Below, in pieces: positions 35,367 through 47,600 of a stretch of 64,000 nt of DNA. The DNA lies in NCBI GenBank assembly GCA_009741485.1, contig VKON01002021.1:175309-239308 (forward strand). Reading direction: 5' to 3'. Every line of letters begins with the position of its first letter. Within the stretch, counting starts at the first letter, position 1. Below the pieces are notes generated by a model. It did not search any database, was not told where the DNA came from, and was given only the letters and a program-made list of their open reading frames with translations. The position numbers were made by a program, and so were the translations under genes. Origin of the DNA: Malurus cyaneus samueli. Lineage: Eukaryota; Chordata; Aves; Passeriformes; Maluridae.

Positions 35367-36979
35367 AGAGAATGAACCTTTGATACTGGCCAAAAAATTT
35401 TTAATGAAAATGCCAGCTGTGCTATAGTACAAAATTAAGATGTGGCGATTAAGAAAATGAGTGCTACTTGTAAATTTATGTTCAATTTTTGTTTAATAAT
35501 ATGTCACAAATTCTTTTATGTATCTGGAGAAAGCTAAAATTAATCCCATTCAGTGTTGGAAACAATGCTAGAAACTGGAAGGTCAATTAAAGTGTTAATA
35601 TTTAAAATACTTACGTAAAACAAAAATACTTTTATTATAAATGTTTTTGCAAGTACATGTAATTTCACTTTTACCCATTAGAAGGACAAAATGCCCAAAC
35701 TTTTCTAGCATTCCTATTAGAATAATAAATATCTTAATTTAGCAATATTTATTTTTAATGCAGATGGCTGTTTCAGATGGATTATGATAAAAAGGAAAGA
35801 TAAAAATGGAAAAGCCTCACTTTGGTTGGTCACTCAATTCTAGGGTAGTGATTACAATGAGCAAGGCTGTTAAAAGGTGGTAAAAGCTTTAATCACCTTA
35901 AACAAATATGTTTCTGGTTGAATTATGTGTATTATATTGAGATCATTTCTCATTCACTGTTTATGTCATAATTTTTGTTGAGCCTTGAATCATTTCTTAC
36001 CCAAACCATTAATATTTTGTTGTTGTTTAGGAGTTATCCAAGGAGGATAGCTGGATGAGGGCTTCCTTTCACCCACAGACCCCTCAATTGGTAAATGAGT
36101 AGGGTCATGTGGTGTTGGATTTTAGCATCTCATTGCGTTTTTCAGCAGTAATGAGTCTGGCATTAATCGTAACTGCAGTTCACTTACAACACTGCATCAG
36201 TGGCTTTTGGTGGGGCAAATAGGTTAGTTGAAAACTAATGTGCTCAGTTGAATGAATTTAAGAAGCTTAAATTTCACTCACGTGATAAGATGTACTTTAT
36301 TTTCCCCCTGTAGTTTTCCCCCTTGCCTTTCTCAGTAGCTGTGGGTGAGCTTTCAGTAAAGTGTTGTGTGTAGCTAACAGAAGTGTGGTCATTAGTTGTT
36401 TACATTTTAGAAGTAATGTGTTTTTCTGATCAGTCAACCCTCCTGACCAACCCTACTTCTGTAGTTTGATGAACATAAAGCTATTGGCAGCGGTAACACA
36501 GTATAAGGCAACTTTTGATAGAAATGGAAAAAGAAACATTACTGCCTCATAAGCTTTCCTTGAGTCAGAATGGTAATAACTTCGTTTCCAATTACTTGTG
36601 TTCTATGCTATGTATTCACACAAGCATTGTCATCTTCATTCCTGTATGTTTTAACTCTAATTGTGTGTAATCATGATTATACCAAACATAGAGGTTAATG
36701 TGACTGTTCATGGATTCTCTTAATATTTGCTTCTAATAGTTGTTTGCAACAGTTATGTTTGATTGCCATTTGTTTTTTTCTTTTCAGTAAACATTGCAGA
36801 AATGTCAATTCTATTGTTGTGCAGTCGAAAATAAATCAGACCCACAAGGTCTCCAAACTGTATTTAACTCACAAAAAACTTTACTGAAAAGCCACATTAT
36901 GTGCAGTGCCATGGAAAATTACAACTTGATAATTTCTCCCAGTCATCTTTGCTTTTCTGTGTGAAGGGAGGGTCACGTG

Positions 36980-37060
36980 AATTTTATAGTAATTTTTTAA
37001 AATTTAAATTTTTTTTAAAATTTTTAAAATTACTTAAAAAAATTTTACAGTAATTTTCCT
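36980..37060. repeat. AT-rich imperfect inverted repeat
   Basis: TTTTATAGTAATTTTTTAAA and its near reverse complement (TTTTAAAATTACTTAAAAAA) flank a short A/T-only centre and could fold into a hairpin. TTTTACAGTAATTTT also repeats the left end directly. Confidence 0.5.
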
Positions 37061-38399
37061 CTGGAAGATTACTGATGCCTCCTTGTGTTTGAGTCCTTAT
37101 CTCCCGAGTATCCCGTTCTTTGCCAGGACTTTGAGACTTTACAACAAAAGAGAATTAAAACTTCTCATCAGAAGTGTTAGAGGATGCTAGAAGAGTGTGT
37201 GTTTTGGTGTGAGAAGGGCACACAAGCCTGGAAAGTGCGGAATTTTAGTTCTTGGGGCAAATAAATTGAAGCAGACCTGCAACTGGTTGCTCTTCTGGTA
37301 GCTTGCACTGAGTGTGTATCTTTAAAGTTAGGTAGCTGCAGCTTCAAATAGCGAAGTTTTCCTTGTGCAAAATTTTCCTATTAAGTTAAGTAACCTATTG
37401 CCTCTAAGTAAGAAAATTTGCAGGAGTTAAAACATTTTTGAAAAGAAACTCCCTTTGAGATAATGATAATTGGAGGATTTTATTAGACTCTATTTTTAAA
37501 TGTAATTTATCCTGTTGTGAATCTGTGATAGTGCGCATCATCAGGATCATCTACTTTCTAAGACTTAGCTATATTTAACTATGGTGTAAATTTTTCAATT
37601 TTTTAAAACTCTTTGGGGTGTTGACAGAAGGTTGATAGTCAGGATATGGTATGTGATATCTTATTCAGGGTTTTCATTCTATTCTAAACCTACTTCTTCT
37701 GTCAACTTTATTTTAATTTCCATGAAAGAAATTAAATTATATTTGTGTTAGTGCTACAATTATCTGTAGATGATGGGAACAATAATTTCAATCAAGCTCC
37801 TTTAAGGTAGCTCCTTAATTGAGTTGTTGCTAGTGTATAAATTGAACACTTTTACTTATTTCAAATGGTTGATGTCGTGCAAAAGTTAATTAAATAACTA
37901 AAAACTAACTGCCCCAAAGTACGTTAAATGAACAACCAAGAGTGTTAACTTGGTTGGGTGATTAAAATCCAAGAGAGCACGTTGTAAAACAATCAAAATA
38001 TCGGCGTCTTGCACATGCTAATATGGGCATGACAGGAGCGCCGAGAAAATGTTGCAACTTGCTGTGTAAAATACGTGCACAAGCCTAAACATTTGTTTTT
38101 GAATGTTTGTAAGTCATAACAGGGCAAAAAAACCAGATTACTCAGGAGTATAATTTGGTTTTCATACAGATCAATCATTTTCTTCTTATTGCATAGTGAC
38201 AGGAGCTTTGTGGAAGTTGTTATGTGATGTAGTTAAGGGTATGCTGTTGTCAGTCTGATGTTGGAGTGCCAACTTCTGGAACTTCAAGCACCCTCGTCAT
38301 TTATCTCATAATATCCTTTGATAAGTCTAGGTTAGCGTTTTAGTAGAAATCAGAAATATTTTTGAGAATAGTCATCCTTGTATCAAGGATTTTACTTAC

Positions 38400-38512
38400 A
38401 GCCACCTCCTGTATTTGATTCTGTTGTGGATGATAAACATCATCTATCTCCAGACTGTAGCTTACTGTTCGTTTAGCTGAATGGATCCACACATAGATGT
38501 CAAAACTGGTAA
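38400..38512 (-). CDS. Candidate exon, unidentified
   Basis: On the minus strand an open stretch ends on a codon boundary at the consensus donor GTAAGT. Its composition is protein-like (FDIYVWIHSAKRTVSYSLEI, then NQIQEVA). The upstream boundary is uncertain; a CTTACCAG acceptor with a weak pyrimidine tract is one choice. It lies on the strand opposite the other exon candidates of this block. No family was recognised. Confidence 0.22.
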
Positions 38513-41500
38513 GCTTGACCAAATACCAGTATTTAATTATATCAGCATGGAAGTGCATTGGCAATAATTTTAGGTTATCAGCTTGACATCACTAATGAAA
38601 CACAGTACTTAAAGTGCTGGTTTCTTTGACCCAGGTCTGGTCGATGCGAGCCCCAAACATGCCACTTTGCTGCACTGCGTTTTACTGTACAAACTGCTTA
38701 TTCTGAATTAACTCAAAAACCTCAAGTCCCTGTTTGAGGAGTTTGTAGCTGGATGCAGTGTTACAGTTATGGCAATGGTAACTAGAATGGCTCAAGAATC
38801 CCCTTTTTATCGTTAGAATCAAACTTAGCTTAGGCAGTGCTTATTTGTCATAAACTTGATCTTTGTGCTTTGGTTCTTCACTGTTAACTTTGCACTTCAT
38901 AGAAAAGTAGCTTGTTCCAATCTATAATTACTTTCATTATAAATAATTTTTTTTCATACTGCCACTGAATAATAATGTGCTTTGATGAGAATTTATTTGT
39001 GGCCCAGAGCAGTAGTAAATAAACATACAATTACTTCTTAAAGAAAACGGAAGTGCTTTTCAAAAAGTTTGAGCATGAATGAAAACTGTATGGCATGGCG
39101 AGTTTTCTTATGGATTTTTCAGTGCTTTTGTGTAAGATTTTGTGCTTTGGAATATTTGTTCTAACAGAAATAACTTTTAGTGTTCTGTAAGTGGTGCCTG
39201 GTTTGTTTTTGGGGTTTTGGGGGTGTGGGGTGAGGGGAGCTGCAGGCGTTGTTAGATAGAAGTTGCGAAGTTATTTGAGATATATTTGGTGGTATAATGT
39301 GGAAATGGCAAGAAAATGTTTATTCGAAAGGAGGTGATTCTGTCAGAACACATAAATAAAACCCCTTTAAGCAAAACAAAATATATAGCAGGTTGTTAGG
39401 TTTTTTTACAAATGCAAAAAGTAGTTCTGCTCATGGAAAATAGTTCTGTGTAGCCTTATGCTAAACATTATATTTTTGAAGACCTGTTTTAAAAAGTTTT
39501 GTCACCATTATGAAAATTATCCTTTCTGTTCCTAACCCTGATTTCCTCTGTATACTTCAAAGCACGTTCTCTGTATGTTCAATTCTTGTGATGATTGCTT
39601 TAAGCTGTTGTTTCTTTTTAATTTCTGTTTTGTCCTCTTCCTCAAAGCTGTTGTAGTTCTGGTGTTAAACACAAAATACAGACAGGTACAGCCACTTTCT
39701 GTGAATTCTCATTTCACTTGTTTTTCAGACGTCATTCCAGAAGCTATCAACACTGGTGCTTATGCTGGGCTGTCTGTTAAACTAATGCTCTTTACTAGGC
39801 CTTGAGGTTTGTTTTGACAAGCTGCTTTTAGGCTTTTGCCATGGCAAATTACTTTCAGACCTAATGTTCCTCTAAGCATCTCTAACAAAAACCACTCAAG
39901 GACTGAAAAATGTGTCCAGTTTTAAAGTTACAGTTTAAATTCATTACATGATGACAATATCCCTAAAGCTATTACATTACTTTATTCTCAGAGAGTGCTT
40001 TCATAAAGAATGATTTGGATTAATGTGCATCTTATTTGAAACATTCACACTTTGAACAAAAATAGTCTAAATTATTTCAGCTTTCTGCGTATCTTTTTTA
40101 TACACTGAAAGCCAGAGTTTCTAAAACTAAGTCTTAATGGCATTGCAGGAACAGAATTGGCTTGTCCTTGATTGTTAGGGAAATATTTTGATCTGAAGGA
40201 GAAACTGTTAAAGGGAAGTGTTAAAACTTTCCTTCATTTATTTCTGGATATATTCGTAGATAATGTATTTAATTAAACTTCTGAGAACAAAATGCAATTT
40301 GCTAACACATGTTGTTAGGGATTAATTTATTTTAGTTGTGCCAGAATGTAAATTTTTGGCTTTGTAACAGTTTCTTTATTTTAAATTTGATAAGACTTTC
40401 TTTCAAAAAATAATTAAGATTTGAATAAACTTAGTATTTCTTGTCTTTGTTGATGTATTATCTAACTCATGCAATTAGTAAAATAGTGTGTTTTATGAGG
40501 AAAATTAATAGACAAAAGCTCGTATTTTGAAAAAAAAAACTCACCAGTGATTTTTTTTAAAGGAGGAAAAATAAAGATTCATAAAAAAAATATTTAAGAT
40601 AAATAGTTATGGTGAAGCTTCATTCTGTCATTTCACATTTTTGATGATTGGCTTATATCCTTGACAGGTACAGATGTGCTAAAATGTGTCCTTTAGATGC
40701 CTATATGATAAACTAATTAGGTATTGTAGCACTTGATTAGAGAGAGGATTGCAGAATCTGAAAAAGTAGCTGTCTTGTCCTTTGAAAGAGCCCTAGGTTA
40801 AGTTGCCTTAGACGGGAGTGGAATTAATAGTGTTCAATTTATGCAGTAATTAAGGTAGATTGTCTCCAGAAAATGGGATATATCTTTTGTTTATTTCTCA
40901 GTTGGGCATGACATAAAAAAAAAATTATAAATGGTTAGAGAGCAAAGATTACTGCCCGGTATTTACAGGCAAGTGTGGAGCTTGCCAGGTTCAAATTCCC
41001 CACAACCTCCAGTTAGTGTTCCCACCACAAGCTGATAGTTAGCCAGTTTAAAGTCCCTTTCAAGGAACATCTGGCAAGAATTTGGGGGAATTACATGAAA
41101 TAATCTAACTTTGAAACCCAGAGTAGCTTAGGTGGGAGTATGCCTGGCCCCCCGATTCAGGATATCTGTTTTTTGCTAAACACTATGTCAGAAATAACTC
41201 TGACGGTTTAAACGGTAGTTGATAATGGGTTTTGGATAGTGCCTTGGAATTACCAGTTGAATAAATTCTTTGTTAAATATCCTAATTCATATAAGTTTCA
41301 GATTTTAGGGTTACAATGGGGGGGGCATTTTTTTCTCTGTCATAATCCAGTTGGTTTTTCATTAACCAGTTAGTATTGGGATCTTAGTAATTCATTTATT
41401 TCTTGAAACGACTTAAAAACTTTTAAAATAACTAAATAAAAATGGGGAAATATTGCAATTCTGGAAACAGTCTTCCTTGGTGATTTGAGGGAATATAATA

Positions 41501-42613
41501 AACTTGATTCCACTGAACATTGGAAAGTCAAAATGCACTTTTTAGAATCCCAGGGTTTTTATGTTATTGTTTGGATTGGATGCCTCTGAGCTTTAAGAAC
41601 TCTTTTACATCCTCCCAAAATGAGGCTGTTTGAGGTTGCACAGTTCTACAATGCTGGAACCCTAAAACTTCATGATCAGGAAAAAAGTGAGGGTGAAACC
41701 TCTCTCCACAGCGTGGAGGGCATAAAAGATACTTTGATTGATAGAACTGATTCTGATTTTCGAATCACTTGGTGTAGCTGTGCACAGGTTCTCATCAAGG
41801 AGGAATGTGGGTTTTTTAAAAAAAACATAAATGTACTGTCTACTGCAGAGGCATTTGTTATTCATTTTCCGACCCTTTCTTGAAATTGCCGGAAGCTGAC
41901 AACTTAAACAGCACAACTTCTTGTGTTTACAGAGATTGAATTGTAAATAATTTCTGCCTTAAGTCTTGTTCTAAGTTTGAGATACATGGGCATTCCTTCA
42001 TAGAATTTGTAGGTATTTGTCTGTTTCTGTGCGTGTGGTACACACCCCTTGGCTGATCTGCATAAATGAGCTGAAGGGAACCTTCTGGAAATGAACAGAA
42101 TTCTCTGGAATGAGGCAGGTATTCCTCCTAGCAGTTGAGGGTATCTTGGTTTTGAGTATCTTTTGGGTTTTTTGCCATCTTTGTCTTGATAATAAACAGG
42201 AGTTTTTAAGACAGGAATCTAAGTGTACTCTGCATTACTTGAGAAAAAATCCCAAGATCCCAAAAACCCAAACTAACTACTAAAGCTGAGGGGAAAAATG
42301 TGTGAGTGAAAGTGCATTGTAAATTGATTTAACCTGACTAATATTTCTGGTTTTTAATTTCTTCTAACATTATTTCAGAGGGATTATTTTGTCACAGAGA
42401 AGACTCAAGATGCTGGTTTTTTTTCTTCCTATTAAATACATATTATGAATGTTTCCCAAATAATGCTGGTAGTAATTTAAAAATGCCTGGTGCATTCTTA
42501 TTTCCATCCCTTAATTTTAAAATGTAGCTTTGACACAGCTTGATTTTTGTTAGTGTTATTGTGAATTTCTTGGGTGACCTGATGCTTGAACCGGCACATT
42601 TTCTCACTTACAG

Positions 42614-42763
42614 GGAGCAGGAACAGGCACGGCAACCATGGCAGCATCACTGTGTCTCTGAGCACAATTGAGTGTGGAAGCTGTGATGCTGAAGAAGCTG
42701 AAAGCAGATGAGGATGTCTGGAACCAGCGATGCGACCTCAGTACTCTGCAACTATTTAAAAAG
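42614..42763 (+). CDS. Candidate first coding exon with a uORF
   Basis: After the acceptor TTTTCTCACTTACAG a 150-bp segment contains a strong-context ATG (42638) with a seven-codon upstream frame (MAASLCL), then ATG 42686 opening 26 codons (MLKKLKADEDVWNQRCDLST and onward) that end exactly at the donor GTATTC. The layout resembles a 5'UTR/start exon, but the donor is weak and I do not recognise the protein. The block turns into degraded repeat only about 220 bp later, so any following exon is lost here. Confidence 0.25.
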
Positions 42764-42985
42764 GTATTCAGCTGAATTTCACTAATGTATATTAGTTCCT
42801 AACATGGAGATATTGCAAAGAAAAGGGAAAATATTGTAGTTTTGCTTTTTTCTTGATAAATGTTTTAGTTAAAACACATTCCAAATAGTTAAAATACATC
42901 CTAAGTTCTGTGCGTGACAAGGTTTGTGTGAGGACATTTTAATGCACTGCATATCATTTGTTAGCAGAGAAAATGTGTTCTGTCT

Positions 42986-45900
42986 CTAAAAACACTGCCC
43001 GGAGCACGAATCAGAATGAAAGGTGTGCTAACATGTGCTCGGAGACTGTGTCCTCCGTTGCGTGCAGAAAACAGTTAAGTATGCGGAACAAAGTTGTAAA
43101 CATTGCCGGCCATTCGTAGTAATAAATTGAATATAGCTCTTGCGATACTATACGTGTTCCCTTATATCGAGGAGTGGCTCCTGTCGTGCGCGTGTGGCAA
43201 GCTAGCTCACGGGTTTTGCCCTTTCTTTTTCCACTAACCCACTGTCGTCACCAGGGTTCTTTTCGCTGTTGAGTGGACATACATGAGTGGTCTGAATCCG
43301 GGAGTGGCTTCCATTCTGTGGGCACAGTCTAGCTCCCACATTCTTATGTTTGCGTTTCAATGAACAAAAGTCCAGACTCTGTTTAACTACATATCGCTGC
43401 CTCTCCAACTCTTTGTGCTGTGTAAATACTTAACACATAATTGTTTTTGCACACTGTTAAACGTGTTGTGGCTCTCTCACCTCTATATCCTGGCTGCTGA
43501 TGCTCTTCCGTTACAAAGCACTAAGAAGACAAGGGCCGGAAAATATGAGAGGTCTTGGTCGTTAGTGTTTTGCGTTGAACTTTGCTTGTCTGGAAAGCTT
43601 AATCAGCTTATAGCGGCGTAAGTGAAATAGCATCTCCTGACGTCCGATCGGTTGAGGTTCCAGAGGCATAGACCCCGTTAAGAGACAAGTTGTGATCATA
43701 GGAGAAGCTATTAAAGGTTACTTACCCTTTAAAACAAGAACAGCTCTCCGCAGGTATGATCACTATGGAGTTGCACGGCTCAGTAAGTGTGGACTCCTTG
43801 CCCAGAATAAATTTCACGTGTTTGCTTCCTGCTTCCGAGTGAGTGCACAAAGGAATGTGGCACTATCTTGGCTCAGTTATCTCCTAGATGAGATTCATGG
43901 CTTGATTTATATTCTTGCATTTCTTGCAAGGGATGTCATGTAAAAAAGAAGTGGTGAAATATGGCTTGTACAGCCTTGTATCTACTTTACTGGTTTGAAC
44001 TAAATACCATCTGCTGTTTGCGCATACAGGAGTGCAAAACCATTACGAATCTCTGGATGATAAGGCACTCAGCCTCGTCCCTTTTCTGGCTGCTCTTTAA
44101 GACCATCCTTATACACTCTTTTGGAGCACTCCGAGCTCACGACGTGATACATGTTATAGTAGATAAATACCTCTCATTGTTATGTTAATGACAATTGGTT
44201 CTGTGTTGCAATTAGGTTCAATATTATAGGAACAAGCTTCAACGGAGACTGCTGAGAGCTCACTCCCTGATTCACTCTGTGCCAAAGTAGGAGGCAATCT
44301 AGCCTCTCTCGGTGAATATAGTGGTTGTGTTTAAGTACTTCGTGTTGCTATCTTCTGATTGGTGATACATTGTAGAAGCGAAGTCTTAATCCTTCTATCC
44401 CTGCAGCTAACCACTATGTCTCTCGAGTGGGTAGGAGATGGCTACCATGCTTTGTCGGCCTGTTCCTGGCATGCGCGACCTCAAGCCCGAGGGTGGGGAA
44501 TATCTAATGGGCGAAGTAACACTGCCGGTGAGGAGTGGCTCTGCTTGATCTTCTGATACGACTGGTGCCTCACCGCCACGAGGGTCAGGATCGACATGGC
44601 TGGACTTCACTCTTACGTCGGATTGTGCGTCACAGATGCGTTGGGTGTCTGCTGAGTCCATTACTTGTGTTAACTGTAATTACTCGACGTGCCGAAGAGG
44701 TGGAGTTTAGGCAGGGTTATTTCAGTGTAGACCTCTTACCTTGTCTGTCGCTGAAAATTTTGCTCCACTTCTGTTGTTGTTCCTTATGGTCTGTTTAACA
44801 ACACAATTGCATTGCCTTTTCATATACACATTTTTAAATGGTTTAAGTATTTCTAAGTTTTTCCCATACACATAGGTGTTTCTTGTCCCATTCAGCAATT
44901 CATCAATAATTGTTACTTCTATGAGCAACAATAGCGCCCTCGGCTGGTTATTATGGATGATATTGGCTTAAGGAGTGTACTGTCTTGGAAGATTAAATCA
45001 CCCACTCATGTGACTCTGGCATCCAACTTTACGCTTGGCTCTGCTTTTTTAGTCTCGTGTTGCCACTGGCACCTGCTTAAGTAGCCCGGTTATGCTATAG
45101 TGTCATATCACACCTGCCAATTTCGATTATTTAGTGTGTCTATCGCTCTGTCTCCGTGCTCGAGGTGCAAATATAAGGATCGCCCTGAGCCCTGGTGTGG
45201 TGGCTCAGTTTTCAACATGATGAACTGAAAAAAGAAATGAATTATCCGAATTTTTTTCCGTTGACTGGCACCTGTTCTAGGAGCATTAGGTATCAAGACT
45301 GTTCCGTGGCGTGTTAAAGTGTTTGCGAGCTCGCTGTCCGTGCCGGGCACTAGCTCCGGGTTGCTCATCATAAATTAAAGCTCTCATCTGTTCCGTGCGA
45401 GTGTCCTTGATAAACTGTTTCCTCTCTCTCTCTGGCTAGTAGCGTTCCTGGCTTTCTTGTTGGTTTTGCTCCTTTAGTTTGTAAGTATTGTCTTAAAACA
45501 TGCAGCATTAGCGACATGCCGGAGTGGCTCCTGTCCGTGTCATGCTATTGCTAATACCTTTCATCGGTTCTATCTTGTAGCCCTAAGGGCTACTAATTTT
45601 GCCTGGAACTGAGGTAACACTCTGCCTGCGCTAGGTAGAATGTTGCCTACTTTGTCTAAACTTGATCACGCGACTGCTGTGAAGTTCCTCTCGCCTCGCG
45701 TGTGTGTTGCACATAGCTCGGGGCATTCTTTGCTTTTTACTCGCTATGGAGTTCCCTTTCCAAATTTGAAGCACCCTTGATTCCTCAATGGGATAGGTGG
45801 CTCTCCCACGTGAATCCGTGCTTCTTTGAAATCTTGCCTCGTCCGTGACTCACTCAGTCGCACGAGAAGTTTGTGGGTACATATCGAATAACACAGTGCC

Positions 45901-47600
45901 GGGGTAGTGGGCTGTGCCGTCCCGTGTGTAATCACGTGTGCCACTAGCCCGAGGTTATTTCACGGAATTAGGTAACGGCAAGCAGTGGCCCTGTGGAGCA
46001 GGTGCGGTTTATTGCATTCACAGAAACTGAGTTTTGCTCTTAAATATGTTTGCTTAGCCTCGTGTTTCGCGTGTTGCCAGTTTTGCCTTCTTGGGTCGAC
46101 TAAACTAGCCCTGCGGCGGACTGAGGTTGTGTATACCTCCTCGACTTTAAGTAGTCTTGAAACTTACTAACAAGATGGGAATGACCATGACTCGGGGAAG
46201 TGATTTCTTATGTTGGGTTTCCTGGTTCGACAAGGGGTTTTGTGTTTGCTTCCTAAAGATGTGCTACTGTAATAGTGCTCTCATGCTGCTTTACTAGTTT
46301 TATCAGTGATTTAAGTATGTTTTTTTGGCTCATATGAAGGGTAATAACTATATCGCCCAAGGGGGAAGTGGAGCTCCTGTCCGTGACGGTAGCACGAGCC
46401 CCGGCGAGGTAATAAGGATTATGCTTTTAGTTAAATACAGAAAGTGAATTACTAAATTATGTTTCTTTGCACTTTTCCGATGGTCACAACTGGAGTACAC
46501 ACGATGGATACACAACTGCCTTTACAGGCTGGTGGTATGGTTCCTCCCTGTCCCGTATTTTAATGGTTGCTTGCTCTATCAATGGTCATCTGAGATCAGA
46601 CCCTCTCGTTCAGTTTTTGGACTCATTACATTTTAAACTCTCTTCTTTCGTGTTAAGGTAACTCTCAAAATAGCATAGAAATCTCTCGAGGAGAGATGCT
46701 CAGTGCCTGCCCCGTGCTGTCAGGAAGATCCTCGTGGAGCAACGGAGCATGCTGACAAGTTGCGATTCCTCACAGTGACCTTACTCGCGTGCCGGGCACT
46801 AGCCCGGGTGGTTACAGTAACACTTGGCCATGAAGCACGAGGTCTGCGCTCTGTCCGTGCCCTCACCAGCTTGAGCTTGGCACCAGCTAGCGTCTTTGCT
46901 GCGTCGTGGCGTAGCTCCTGTACCATGAGCAACACTCGAAACTTTGTCAGGCTTTGAAGAACTGGCAACACAATTGTCTTGATAGGGTGGGCTCAGCTCC
47001 TCCTTGTCACCCGCGTCTCGCCCATGTAGAGGCACCTAGTGTGCCGACAGGTGTGGTTGGCATGCGGTAATTTAACAACTGCTCGAGAAAGAGTGTATTC
47101 TGCTTGAGTGCTCCTGTTCGTTGCCCCCTCTCTGGAGACACAAGATTAGCGGCTCGGTTTTTACAGTGTCTTGTGCGGATACAGGACAGAGTAGCACTCG
47201 AACGAGAGAGTGAGAGTATGCGGTTTTGGGAACTGAGTTACAAGTATGCGTGTGCTTTTAGGTCTCTGTCCCTGTGTGCCTGTTGCATCCTTTAGCGTCC
47301 CGGGGTTTTGCTGGGGCTCTAGCACGTCCCAGTGTGGTTCTGCAGGCTGCTGTTATGTGTAGCTTGTAAACAACCACCTTTGCTCTGAGTTGAAGTTATC
47401 ATGTCTCTGACGCAGTCTCGAAAATGTAGCGTTGATGACTTTGTGGCGATCCCGTTTTCTTTTTCAGTTGCACTCATGAAGATTTTAATCTTTATGCACG
47501 AGCTCTTCCGTTGAGAACAGGGAATGTAAGAACTCAGACACAAGCATTTTCAGCAGTCAGAGGCCTGTGTGTGTCATGTAAGGTCGCATCAGTCGGTGGG
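42986..47600. repeat. Degraded 54-bp array (low-accuracy sequence)
   Basis: Recognisable pieces of the 54-bp unit are scattered through otherwise scrambled sequence: GAGTGGCTCCTGTCG (about 43171), GGAGTGGCTTCC (43302), GCCGGGCACTAGCTCCGGGT (45341), GGAGTGGCTCCTGTCCGTG (45521) and GTGCCGGGCACTAGCCCGGG (46789). The spacing is irregular and the intervening bases look like noisy versions of the unit. I read this as one or a few uncorrected long reads over the array. No gene should be called here, although open frames of 60-90 codons exist. Confidence 0.65.

Larger units (their letters stand above)
30256..42985. other. 12.7-kb AT-rich block inside the 54-bp array
   Basis: A clean, AT-rich, low-repeat block that begins where the 54-bp stub stops and ends where degraded 54-bp units begin. 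It has long T runs (31110-31165, 33063-33103) and few or no recognisable transposons. Exon-like segments occur at 35027-35138, 35316-35366 and 42614-42763 on the plus strand and at about 38400-38512 on the minus strand. No terminal inverted repeats or target duplications are evident at its ends. It may be intronic or intergenic DNA from another place joined here. Confidence 0.6.

Noticed and set aside
40988..40999. tRNA or SINE promoter (B-box-like GGTTCAAATTCC)
   Set aside because: No A box at a suitable distance upstream and no cloverleaf could be drawn.
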